Below are positions 1 to 13,100 of a stretch of DNA of 64,000 nucleotides, piece by piece. This stretch comes from Edolisoma coerulescens (lineage: Eukaryota; Chordata; Aves; Passeriformes; Campephagidae). The stretch spans positions 1,060,295 through 1,124,294 of the forward strand of contig VWZW01007201.1 in assembly GCA_013397115.1 (NCBI GenBank). Reading direction: 5' to 3'. The first letter of the stretch is position 1. Every line of letters starts with the position of its first letter. Under the pieces are notes generated by a model. The model was given only the letters and a program-made list of their open reading frames with translations. It was not told the origin of the DNA and ran no database searches. The translations under genes were made by a program, and so were the position numbers.

Positions 1-208
1 AATTCTTCCCTGTGAGGGTGGTGAGGCCCTGGCACAGGTTGCCCACAGAAGCTGTGGCTGCCCCATCCCTGGAAGTGTCCAAGGCCAGGTTGGATGGGGT
101 TTGGAGCAACCTGGGCTAGTGGAAGGTGTCCCTGCCCATGGCAGGAGATGGATCAAGATGGTTTTTTAGGTCCCTTCCAATCCAAACCATTCTGTGATTC
201 TTTGATTT
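1..208 (+). mobile_element. CR1 LINE, 3' end
   Basis: Reads from CCCTGTGAGGGTGGTGAGGC through GCAGGAGATGG to the tail CATTCTGTGATTCTTTGAT. Cut by the window start; lies in an upstream ARID4A intron. Confidence 0.92.
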
Positions 209-3200
209 GTGTATTTAAAACCCCCTATGCAGCTGTGATGTGTAATGCACAGAATAGCCTTTAAAAATAGCTAAACATTGATTAGCTAATCCTCCTTCTC
301 ATGCATGTGTGCATTTGTAGGAGTTCTGGCTACTGTGAAGCGCAGCCTGCATCATACCATGCACAAATGTTCTTTAAAGACTTTCTTGCTCACAGTTTTA
401 TGGGAGGGAAGAGGCATTCTGAGAATTGCACTCCAAGAGAAGTTGCAAACTGAGGCACAGCTCTGGAGTGAGTCATTGTTGGTTTGTGGAATTTCTGGTT
501 CTTGTTGGTACAAATTAACATTTTAAGACCACTCTCATCTCCACGTGGTTTAAAGCTCTTAACTTGTTGCAATCAGTTTAATTCTTGTCATTTCCTTAAT
601 TAGTTTTCAAGCTTGGCGTTAGAAAGCAAATATGCAAGTGATGAAATCGCATTGAAGTACTCTGAAGCAACAAAATTACATTAACTGTAATTCTGGCAGC
701 TTGTCTTGATCATCTCCTCCTCTGAACTCCAAATCCTGTGTATGCTGTTCTTCCTCTTCACCTGCATTTCTTTCACAGAAGCGTTTATGGTCTTGTCAGT
801 CTATTTATAACATAAAAGAAAGATCTGTCCCTGGTAGCTCCACCTCGTATCGCCTGAGTTCAGGGTGTACGTGCTTGTAGGTAGAGATTCATTCTTTCTT
901 TTGTAGAAGAAACTGTTTCATCCTTTGTGCTCCCACTCAGCCCTAAAGGTTGGCACCCACAGAAGCTTTAACATCTTTCTGTAGAGTAAACATTGAGTCA
1001 GGATAACAGAGTCACATTCTTGTTTAAAATCATGTTAAGGACAGAGGCAAAGCTCATGGTGAGTTAGGTGGCTCGAAAGCAAATGAAGCAAAACCAGTTA
1101 CAAGTGTTCCACACATTTCTGTGTACTTCATGTTGCTTCATGGTTCTTACCATATAGTTTCAGAAAATACATGAATGCTGATAGTGTTGCTTGGAAGGCA
1201 GTAAGAAATGGAGTTAGGGAAGGAACATGTCCATTATACAAAGATAATGTTCATTGTTGATTTTATTATTTACATTGTTCTCTAACGGATGTGGCCTGCT
1301 TGTCAGAAAGGAGGACAAAAATCTCAAATGCATAAAATTTCAGTCTTTTAATTAGAAAAGGGGCATCTTGGAGATTTTTATTTATTTTCGTTTAAATGAA
1401 ATTCAGCCTCTCGTCCTGAAACTAAAAAGTTTTTCTCATGTTGCGTTTAGCTGTGGGTATTGGATGAACAGCAGAAAGGTCTCAGTTTTGAACTCCTGCA
1501 GCTTAAAATTTTCGTGTTGTTTTGCTTCTCACTTGGACTTACCTTTGGCTAGTCTCCCCCTTTTTGCAACGTCTGTATAGGAAAAAATGAAATGGAGAGA
1601 CAGAACTCTCTTCAGTAGCTGGTGTTAAACAGTTATCACTGTGAATTTATTTATGCCCAGTCTAAAACGGGCATAAATGTCTGGATAGTAGTAGTGAGTT
1701 TTGGAGAGTACCACTGTCATCCTGGTTCCTGCTGGAAATCAGTGCTGGGAATTTCAGCTCGCCATTTGCTCCCTGATGGTGATCCCAGGTTGTGGCATCA
1801 ACATTCTCAGGTGTTTCCTTGATTTGGGTGCAGATTTACAGGAGCTTACATGAACCCCCATGGCAGGGGGGTTGGAACTAGATGGTCTTTAAAATCTGTT
1901 CCACCCCAACCCATTCTATGATTTTATGATGGCTGATGTATTTAAAGTAAAACATAGCTCTAAATCACAACAGCAGACACTCCTGGGAATTCTTTTATGT
2001 CCAGTTCCAAACAGATAACCCTGGTAAAAAAATGACATCCTATCCTCACGTTGCAGTAAGCACATCCGTGGAGGATTGGTGTTTCTCATTTTGGCCAGAA
2101 GCAAAAGAACAGCTGATCCATGATGTATTCCATGGTGACAGTCACTCAGCTCTTACTCAAGTGACTTCTCAGAAGGATCTGGTGCCTGTTCTGGCATCAG
2201 TACCAGGCACAGTTCAGACTGCCTCTGTCAAGGGGCTGATACACCATCAACAGAGAGAAGCAGGTGCAGAATTTGGGATGTCTCACACAGGTGGATGATT
2301 ATTGCAGCCAGGTTTTATGCCCCCAACCCTATAAAGCTTTTCATCTTTCCTTTTTGCTTTTCTTCAGCTGAAAGTACTTGGTCTCAGTGGAAGGGTTAAA
2401 TTCTGGCTGCAAGATTGCTATTTCTAACCTACATTTCTGCTGTTCTGACCCACAGTTCTGGTTTGGCATTGTGCCCACACAGAAGAAATGGCTTTAATTT
2501 AACTATTCAGCAGTATTTGGGAATGTTTACTGTTATTTAGATGTATTTAGTTTGCACAGTTTGAGCCGTATTGCCTTCAATCAGTAAACATTACAGTAGA
2601 TGGTAGAAATTTCTCGATCTTGAAGTTACTTTGCAGTCTAGATGGGGAGGAAAAAAAAGCTGTGGTTTCTATAGCAATACTTCACTTGATAACCTGGAAG
2701 AGCATGCTAATTCTATAGATAACTGTTTCTCCTTATATAATCCCTGTAATGTGCTGAGCAAATGGTAACTGATGCTGTACAGTGTTGTGATTACACATTT
2801 AATTTCCTCCAGTTATTCCCCGAGAAAAATTAGTGAAGTAAGACACCGATATTGTCTCTGCCTGATTGTAGTTGAGCCCTGTTAGGTTTAGAAGCTCAGA
2901 ATTCAGTGAAGCAGGCAGGGCTGGGATTCATTCTGATGCTGGGCAGATTGCTTTCTGGTTAGCAAGCCACTAGCATGTACATCCCCATTTCCCTGCCTAT
3001 CTCCCTGCCTTGAAGCTTAAAGTTTACAGAATGCAGAGATGACTGAAATCTAAATTGTTGTTCTGGTTTCCTTCTGGAACTGCTTGTCACTTTCCTGTTA
3101 TTTTTAATAATGTAATGATAAGATTTTTTGACACGTACTGTACGTCTTTCCTTCAAGACAGCTGCAGCCTGCCTTGTGCAAACTGCCAGGCTGGCAGGAA

Positions 3201-4034
3201 GAAAGTGGCATGCAGAAAGCATTGCAGGGAAAAGGTTTTCTTTTTTTTCTTTTTTTTTTTTTTATGGTCTCTGCTAGAATCTCAAAATTCCATGAAGATA
3301 CCTAGACATTATTTCCTCTCCCTGCCTCCTCCACACCCCAATAAATTGACTTTATTTTAATGATTTTCACTGGAATGAAATAATACCTTTATTTCATGCT
3401 GTGGATTGCTTGCCATAAAGTTAGTAAGTGTTTATCTCTTTGAGGCTTTTAAGTTGTAAAGGTAAAACCAAGGAACTTATAATAATAATAAATTACAGAA
3501 GTGACTTTAAAGGGTTTTCCAAATATGAGCTGAAATCAAGCATTTGAGCTTAATTACAAAACAAATACTGTCTGGAGGATCAAATCCAGGTATGGTTGGA
3601 CAAAGAATCGTTCTGCAACCTGGGCTAAATTTGGGATAAGGAAAATGAGTTAAACAAAAAAGCCCCAAACAAACAGAAAGAACCTAACCAAAAAAACCCC
3701 TGGAATTCCTGTGAATTCTTTCAGTCTTGTAAATCCCAGCCCTCTTCTGTGTTAGGCAGGTATGCTCTGTGTATTGGTGTTTTCATTTTGAGGGTCACTC
3801 ATTCGTTCTGTCACGGACTGATGCTTTCTCTCACCTGCCTTTTATTTTTTCCTCCTGAGGTACCACTTCAGTCTTTCTGAGTAAATTCTGTTTTCTGCAT
3901 ATTTCACCATTACACGGATTCAGGGCCAAATGGGAAGTGGTTTGGGTTTAGTTCTTGCTCCTAGGCTTTTGTACAAATAAATGGTTACTTTGCATGTTTG
4001 CTGTTTCCATTTATGACTGCATTTATTTTCACAG
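209..4034 (+). other. Intron of ARID4A upstream of ARID exons
   Basis: Apart from the CR1 copy at 1852 and a poly-T run near 3240-3262, I see no exon or RNA gene. Short ORFs here have no recognisable protein. Assigned to ARID4A because the first exon found needs upstream coding exons. Confidence 0.75.
1852..1930 (+). mobile_element. CR1 LINE, short 3' end
   Basis: About 80 bases: CCCCCATGGCAGGGGGGTTG, a diverged middle, then CCATTCTATGATTTTATGAT. Strong 5' truncation. Confidence 0.85.
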
Positions 4035-4107
4035 CCTGAGGAAGAGCTTGATCCTGAAGAGAGGGACAACTTCCTCCAACAGCTTTACAAGTTTATGGAA
4101 GACAGAG
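4035..4107 (+). CDS. ARID4A: ARID4A exon: start of ARID domain
   Basis: Reads [20 protein letters not shown] then MEDRG. Acceptor ttcacag, donor gtaaca; begins in phase 0 and leaves one base. This is the first helix of the ARID fold. It is the first ARID4A exon I can find in the window; nothing resembling the preceding acidic SSSSDDED region is present upstream. Confidence 0.95.
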
Positions 4108-7100
4108 GTAACACTGAATTTTCTGTCTTTTTTTTATCTCCAGTCCACTTCTTTAATGGCACAGCACTCAAAGGGAACTCAAACCCTCCCTGAGGTGTTT
4201 TGGTTTTGTTTTGCTTTCACAAAGCCGTTCTTGTGTTCACAACCCTTGTTAAATAAGCCCTTGGTTGATTTCTGGTTGTGACAGCCATGGCTGAGAGCTC
4301 TGCTGCTGTTAATCCCAGGCTGGAAGCAGTGGAGTCTGCTCATGGATGGTGAAATCCAACCAGCAGAGAATGGAGATGTGCCATCCTCAAGTCTCTGTGC
4401 AGAACTGTTCTTACTGTGCACAAATGGAGCAGTGATACCTGAAGAGACAACTTAAAAGATTCTATTTTATCCTGTCGCTAGAACAATAAAATAGTGTATT
4501 TTAAATGTCTGTCTTTACAGAATTAAGTAAGATTTAATAAATTGGAATAGTTGAAGTCTTGGCTTCAGACCTATATCAGAAGTGCACGTGCTCTGCATAG
4601 GGAGCAGGATGTACCTGCTTCTTGGAGAGCTGCTGTTGCATAAGGCATTTGCATTTGCAGTTGTGATGAGACTGACACTGAAATGGAAGGGTTTATGCCC
4701 CTTTTTTGAAAAATATATTCAAGCCTGCAGAGAGTTTTCTCTTTTAGAGTATATTGGTTTATTTAACTCATGAAGTCGCCATTTCAATCCTGTATTTCAA
4801 ATACTGTGTTCATCCTGCAGTAGCCTTGGTGTGGAGGTAGATTACAGGTGTAACTACTGCCCTTTTCCCTTTTTTTTTTTCTCTTTTCTCTTGACAGAGT
4901 TACCTGAATGATATTTCCATAGCAGTACAGGGTGCAGCAGTGTTGATGTATTTGAATTTGAAATAATCAGAGCTAAGGGTAAAACATGAAGTGTTTGTAA
5001 GAGTCTGAATATTTCCCCCTTTCTTTTTTTTGAGGGGAGGGGGTTAAAGTTAATGGGGAAATCAAGCTGCCTTTGTAAAAGAGGGTCTGTATCCCTTCTA
5101 ATTAGGTGTGTTCTAGACCACAGAATCACAGAAGAACAGTTCAAAAGCTGTTCAGTATTGCCAGTTCTTATCACAGGTTTAGAAATTGAGCCTGTATTAT
5201 AGCAAAGTGTTCTAGAGCTCATCCAATATAATTTTGAGGCCTCCTGTGTATATAACCAGTGTTTCTGGAGAATAACCTGCCTTAGGGGAATAAAAGGCTA
5301 AGTTGGGGGGAAAAAAAGAAATCGCTCTGCTGTTGGGCTAATCCACAATTTTCCTTGGACTTAGCCTGATTCTTCCTCCTTTCCTGTTTTCCTCCTTTCT
5401 CATTCTCTTTCTTAAACACTCATAGACTACAAAACAAGTAGGGATGCCAGGACCTTCTGAAGGCAAAAGAAGAAGGCATTTGTGTGCTGAATTTGAAGGC
5501 TCGGTCCATGAAATGTTCTTTAAGCCAGCATATGGATTCAGCAAAGTGCAGGACTTTTTCAGGACTGGGACTTTCCCCCTGCCTGTTTGCTTTTTATTTT
5601 TCTTCTTTGTCCTTATATAAAGATTTCTGTTCCCACTAGATTAGTTCTACATTCTGTTCTCTCAGTATCAGTGTTTTGATTCTTGGAATCATGACAGTAT
5701 TCCCAAAGTCCTATAAAATTATTTTAATGATTCCAAATATAATTGCATGAAGATGAAGGAAGATATGAAGCAGCAGGGAAGAGGTTTGATACTCTTCCTT
5801 GCTGGGAGAATTATTGTCTACGTATGCAGCCACTTGCCCTAAGTCACTTTTGGTTTCTCCTTTTGCAGATAATTACTGTTCTTTATGTCACTGCCACTCA
5901 GCTGATTTGAGTTCTTTCTTTTCCCTGGAACTGTCCCAAATACTCATGTCCGGTTAGGGTCTTGTGCTTTTCCACATTCTGACAATTTGCCTGAGTGTCT
6001 CTTCCAAATCCAACATCTCTGCTTCTTCCTTGTTCCTTTCAGCCCAGAGTGTTTTGAGTTCATTTCTTCACACATTGCTCTATTCCAGCATTCCTCAGGT
6101 GTTCTCTGGAGCTTCCTGCAGTTCTGGCTGTCCTCCCTGCTTACAAGAGGAGCAGTGGGATGCAGCCAGGTGGATGGGGGTTGGTAATAAACCTGGGAGG
6201 CTGATAAACCACCCAGAGATAATGATGCATTCAAAAGAGGGTGGAGCCTTAACTTGTGATTGGAAACGACTGATTTGGGACATACCTTAAACCATTACAG
6301 ATTTTGAAATGCAGAAAGATACTTGTAATCAAATGTGTGCTAAAGGAATGGAAGAGGCAACTTGCTGTTCTTTGAGATAACTTGTTTCTGGTTTGTTTTA
6401 TTCAGGTACTCCTATCAATAAACCACCAGTTCTGGGCTACAAGGACCTTAATCTCTTCAAACTTTTTAGACTGGTTTATCAGCAGGGTGGGTGTGACAAT
6501 GTAAGTGTTGGATGTTCCCTGAACTAAATATGTCTGTTCACTCATATCTATGAATGGTTGGCCAGGGAAGCTGTGGATACCCCAACCCTGGGAGTGTCCA
6601 AGGCCACCTTGGATGGGGCTTGGAGCAACCTGGGACAGTGGAAGCTGTCCCTGCCCACGGCAGCAGGGTTGGAACTGGATGTTCTTTAAGTTCCCTTCCA
6701 ACCCAAACTATTCAATGATTATAAAAGACTTTGGCTTGTGGCTCTGTTAGATATTATTCCTTAATGTTCTTGCTAAACAAAACCTGTAAATTTCCTTTTT
6801 CCTTTTTTTTTTCCCCCCAAAGATTGAGAGTGGTGCTGTATGGAAGCAAATTTATATGGACCTTGGCATTCCTATTTTGAACTCGGCTGCTTCCTACAAT
6901 GTAAAAACTGCTTATAGAAAGTAAGTTCTCAAATTGGATAATGGTGAAAACACTTCTCCTTTCTTTTTTCCTAGTAGTAGCATGTACGTTATTCAGGAGA
7001 TTTTTGATAGTTTAGAGACAGTAGCTGATATCCTTCAGTTAATGAACAGTTCTGAGCGTTTTCCGGTGCTGAGGATTGAAATGGTGGAGGAAAGGTGCAC

Positions 7101-10100
7101 AGGAGTTACGCTGTGCAAGTTCCTGTTGCTCCAAGACGTGAGAATCCTGCTCATTTTCTTACCAAGAAACTTTCACTTTCCTCATGTGCTGATGCCATTT
7201 CAGAGGACAACAGTGAAATTTATAAAATAATCTTTGGCAGATTCAGTTTTGCAAGTTAAGGCAATTAACAAGAACAGACTCCTCAATCTCTAGATCTCGT
7301 CTGCACTGAGGAGAATTTTATACCAGTTGCTTTAACTTCATGAAAGGTGTTGACTGAAAAAAGACATGTTTCAGACTGTATATTTACATATAATCTCTGC
7401 AGAATCTGTAGAATAATGGCTTTAGGACTTAGCTGTGTGCATTGCTATGGTGGATGTGACAGTATTAAGTAGTAAAATAATGAACAAATGCATAAATCTT
7501 TTTCTTCTGACCCTCGCTTTTCAGCTGTGTTGTAACTTTTGAATTGGAAACCTTTTAGGAATGACATTTTTCAAGCTTGTTTTCTAAATAAAAATTATTT
7601 TTATTATTTATCCTCCTGGAAGTTTGACACGAAACAATTGGGCTTTTTGAGTAAAAGGAAAGAATGAGGTTCTCTTGACTCGAATCTAAGGACATTTGGA
7701 AATAGGGATGACTATGACTCAGCTCATGTTTATTTGATGAAGATGACAATATTGAGACTATCTTCAGTGGGATTTGAACTGGGCACATGTTTAAGGTCTG
7801 TATTTTACAGAGAAGAGTGTTTATCCTAGAAAGAGTAATTGGTACATGTGTACTAGGTTGCTGTTACAGTGGAAATAATGATGATGTTGTTTGGACACAT
7901 GAAAATGTGTTGTGACAGTGATAGTGTGTTGTAACTTGCATATTAATTCTTTGAGGAATAAGCTAATTCATACCTCTCTCACCTGTAACTGGATTAGAGT
8001 GTGCACAGGAGTTACCAGAGAACAAGCTCATGCATGGCTTTACTGTCATGAATTCTTAACTGACTGGGGATGAAGTTAAATATGTGGGAAGCACCTCCCT
8101 GTATTCTTTTTCACCATTTGATTTGTGTGCAAAATTGTTTCATTTCAAAATCTTCTCTAGCTTTTATATTTTTGTTTATTTGGGTTTGTTTGGTTGTTGT
8201 TCTTTTTAATTTTTTTTTTTTGTTTTCCTGAAGTTACTGAGCAGGAAAATAGGTTTTATGCACTTCAATAAATAGAGAATAAACCATTAAATATAAATGG
8301 GACCTTACTTGTGTCTGTAGGTATCTTTATGGTTTTGAAGAGTACTGCCGTTCTGCAAACATTCAGTTTAGGACCATCCATCACAATGAACCAAAAGTGG
8401 TAGAAGACACACAGAAACACGTGGAACCAATGGAGGAGAGTGTGAAAGAGGAACAAAAAATGCCCCCAACAGAAGTTAAAAAAGAAGCAGAAGAAAATTA
8501 TTCCAGCAGTGAAAGTGAGAAAGAAGAAATTGAACTAAGATCCCCAAGGGTAAGTGGTTTGAACTGATTTGTGTTTAGTCCTTAACAAAGCCCCCTTGTG
8601 CAGTGAACAGTTCCCATAATGAGTTTTCCCTGTGGAGCAATTGCACGTTGGAATTGGTGCACTTGTACAAGTGTGGAGCTCTGTGAGTGTTAACTGTTAA
8701 TTATGGAAACAGAATCAGGATTGATTATTCCTTCATATCCCACACCGTGCGTGGGATTTGCTCAGGCTGTGTTGGATGTGCTGTGGTTCAGGGATGGCTT
8801 GGGAGCTGCTTTGAGCTGTGTATCATCACAACAGTCTGATGTCTGAGAACACAGCAGGGCAGTCTTGGTGTTGTGGGTGAGGATTTCCACGGGCACATGG
8901 AACCTGGAGCCTTCTGGCAAGAAACAGGAATATCAAAAACCTGCTATGGATCTAAGAATCAAAGGAAGACCCGTTTCTCCGAGTTGGTTTTCATCACAGT
9001 CTCTCTTCTAATAAAAAAGCCACTCAAATATTACAGTATATAGACAAAAGTAGAGGGAGAAACAACTAAGTTTAGCCTTCATTTGTCTTTAAATGCTGTT
9101 GAGGTGAGGGTTGTATTAGTAGTTACATAGATCAGACCAGTGACCCATCAGCTGGTGGATACTGAACACCACGGGGAATACAAACAGTATTTGGAGGTAT
9201 TGGAATATGACTGTAGCACTCATTTAATTACATTAAAAGAACATTTTGTGTTCCTTAATATAGAGTATGACTACTGAAGGACAAGAATTGCTACTTCTAA
9301 ATTGTTTAAGTTCTAAGGATTCTGTTTGACTGAAATGTCATTCTGTTAAAGTACTTCTTGCAAAGCAGCTTTTCAAGTAAATATATAGCCTTATAAAATA
9401 ATAGATGAAAGGACGTGGTGTAAACACAAGTTGAGACTTCTATTATGTATTATATTTCTATCTAAATAAAGTGGTTGTTGCAAGCTGCATCAGCCTCAGT
9501 GAACTTCCTGACATGACATTAGCTTTGTTCTTAGTTTGTTCATTTATTTTTGAGTTGGTTTTTCTTTTTGAGAACACTCAAAAAAAGGATAAAGAAATGT
9601 AAGAACTTTTTGTCTGTTTAATAATTGGCTCTTTGTTCTGATCAAAAAGCAATGATCCTATCAAGAGACTTTTAATGTATCGAATGATAATCCTGTGCTA
9701 GATCTCTAAGAATCAGTTGCAGATAGTCCCAGGCAGCAACTGCCTGAGTACTCAAAGTGCCTTTGAAAAATGGGATTAGAGTTTTTTGAAAGCTGACAAA
9801 TTTCTGCCTGAGATGTCCACAGGTGACTGTCAGGATTGAAGATGGTGAGGGGAAGATGCCTCCCCTCAATAGTCCTATACAAGCACTTCAAATAATGCTG
9901 TTGCTGTAGGTGAACAAGACATTTTGGCCCTTTCTATCAGAGCAGCAAACATTACAGGTCCAAACAAATGTCCTGAAATCCTCCATCAGTTAATCAGAAA
10001 CTCCTCCTCTTTATTCCAAATGAAGCAGATATAAAAACTTGAAGCTTTGATCTTAATATTTTAGACTATTTTGTTGTTTTTGTCATCTCCAGCCTTTCTT

Positions 10101-13100
10101 CTCTACAGGAGTTGCACGTGTCACTTTTTTGCTGAGATTTGGAGAGGTTATGGAGGGAAGCAGGTGAAGGAGTCATTAAACTGATCTTATTTCTGTTCCA
10201 GGGTCGAAGGAGACTTGCCCGCGATGCAACCCCTGCTAAAAAAGATGCTGAAGAGGATAAAACCCAAGACAAATTAAAAGACAGTAACAAAGAAAACAAA
10301 GATGTAGAGGAAATGCCTGAGAATGCAGAAAAGAAAGAAAATGAAACTCCACTAGGGAAGAAAAGTACACCAAAGCAAAAAGAGAAGAAAATGAAAAAAC
10401 AGGAGGATTCTGATAAAGAGTCAGATGAAGAGGAAGAGAGGCAGAGGGAGAGGTAAACACTAACTTGTATCACCTTCCTTTGAGTTTCTCTGTGCCATGA
10501 TTGAGCTGTTCTCCAGGCAGGAGGACACAGACTTGATCTTGCTAAAGTGTGAAAATCAGAAAGCTAATTCACTCAGACAGGCAGGGAAGGGAATGTTTTA
10601 TTTCAAGCTTGTAGAGCCTGCTGTACTTTATGGAAGCATCTTTTTGTGGTCGATGCCAGGCAGTATTTTTCACTGTCATTTTACTTGCCAAGGCTGGGTT
10701 GGTGTTCTATCACACCAATACCTCCAGACACCAAGCTGACCAGGCTGTGAGGATGGGAGCAGCTTGGAGACACTTCCCTGGGCAGTTGAAATAGAAATGG
10801 CAAATCCCTCTTCTCCTGTGCTTGTAAGTGTTTGCTGATGGCTGATGAAGCTACAGGCTCCTTGTTTTTATTGTGTGTCAGATGATCAAGGCATCAAAGA
10901 GTTTTCTTTAAGCTGTGTGGGTGTTACTTGTTCTCTGAGTTGCTTGCCACAAGATAGTTGATCTTTCACTGAAGGTCAGCAAATATATTTCATTAAAAGC
11001 AAACCCATAGTCCTTTTCAGGATTTTCTTTCTTAATTTCTTTCTTCCTTCTTTTTTTGTAGTTTAACTTTTAAATAATGCTAAATTCTCCCTTAAATAGA
11101 GAGGTAATTATAGCTAAAAATGGGTTAGATTGTAATGCTTGAAAATATGTTTGAATATAATACTTAAATAGTAGTTATTGGTGTAATAAGAGGTGGATGT
11201 ATCTAATAAGAGCTGTGCAGACACTCTTAAGCTTGGTAAACACTCCTGTAATCCAGTTTTTTCCAATGGAATGGTGTTTGTATCCATGAGAGGATCACTA
11301 TGATGGCATTTCAAACCTATGTGCAGTGAATAAACTAAAGCCTGTTAAGCAAATAGTAAAAGAACCTTTTCTTATAAATAACGTGTCAAAATCAAGTATT
11401 TCAAAAACTGAAGTTAGTTCTTCCTATCCTGTTTAGGAGACACACACTGAGTTAACTTTTATTCCTCTTTGTATTATCAAAATATTAATTTAAAAAATAA
11501 TCTTTAGGCCTTGAGGTAGTTGTATGCTTTATAAATTGTGTTTAAATTTTAATATAACTTTCTGGATATTTTTGGCACTTAGCCCTATTCTCCCTAAGTC
11601 CTGTTCTTGATTTTAAAAATCTGTTTCTGAGCAAGCTTCAGAGACAGGACAGGGTGCAGGAAATGAATTTCTTTTTTTCTACCTTGACTACTCTCTTTAA
11701 ATGTTAAAATAGGATTGTCACTAATTAGTGGGCATTTTAAATACATTTTACTGCAGGGAAGAAATTGAGAACAAAGGAGAATCAGAAGGTGAAGAGGATG
11801 AGGAGGACACAGAACCCTGCCTGACTGGAACCAAAGTGAAAGTAAAATATGGACGTGGAAAGACTCAAAAAATTTATGAAGCCAGTATTAAAAGCACAGA
11901 AATTGATGATGGAGAGGTTTTATATTTAGTTCATTACTACGGTTGGAATGTAAGGTGAGGATTGCAAGTTGCCTTTCATTTCTTTGTTCAAAGACTTATT
12001 TGCAGAAGAAATTTTTGTTTTTAAGGGAATAAAGTGAGAGTTGGTCAGTGAATGTGGCTCCAGACTGAATTATCAACATAACAGGCTCTGACTCTTTCAC
12101 TTTTCAGTGTCGGTGATTTTGTTCATGGTGTTGCATTGAAATGTCACAATATACTTGTATTTTTCCAAGTGTCCATCTGCCTTAGCAATCCTCACTCCTT
12201 CCAGGAGTATCCCTGATATTTATTGTGTCTGTCAGTGTTAGCACTAGCAGACTTTCCTTTAAGGGAGTCATTGATAATGGTGAAGATATTTACAATTAAG
12301 TGTATTAAGCACTGGAATTTTGGCAACAAAATACATTCTTGTATTGAATGTTAACTGTGATTGTAAAAATGCTTCTCCTGGTAGCCAATCTTTATGTACT
12401 TCTGGTGTGTAACTCGTGGTATTCCAAATCCATAAGCAAATTTCCTTATGTGGCAACATGAAGTTTGAGTGTGGGAATATTCCCCAAATATTTAGAGGTG
12501 TCCCTTTACCTTCTTAGTACCTCAGGAGGGTTTGAGGAGCATTAGTGTGTTTGTGCTTTTCCGAATCTCATCCAGTTTGTTGCCATAATTTAAAGACTTT
12601 ACCTTTAAAAAAAAAGGTACATTTTCCTGCTGAGGCATGGTGTGGTAAAAACTGTCTTATGTGTATGATGTGGAATAACTGACACTTTAGAGCTGAGTCA
12701 GTCCCCCAAGTGTTCCAGTGCTTTGCTGGTGAGGACAAGGAAGTTTGTACCTTCATTCCCTCATCCCAGAAGTTTTTTTTATGGACTAGAAATGTCATTA
12801 ATCTTTCTAAGGCCAGATACTGCATGTGTTGGAAATACATGCTCTGCTATCATGGAATGGTTTGGGCTGGAAGGGACCTTAAAGCCTATCTCATTCCACC
12901 CCCTGCCACATGCAGGAACACCTTCCACTAGACCAGGTTGCTCCGAGCCCTGTCCAGCCTGGTGTTGGCCTTTTCCTACCTAATACATATTTTGTGTAAT
13001 TCAAGTCTTCTAATCCTCATATTCAAACAACATTTTTATGTGCAGTGATAACAGCATGTTGTCATTCCCTTTCAGGTATGATGAATGGGTGAAAGCTGAT

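Noticed and set aside
305..526. ORF MCAFVGVLATVKRSLHH... as a missing ARID4A exon
   Set aside because: Preceded by an AG but unlike the N-terminal Tudor or RBB1NT sequence of ARID4A, and no matching donor phase was found.
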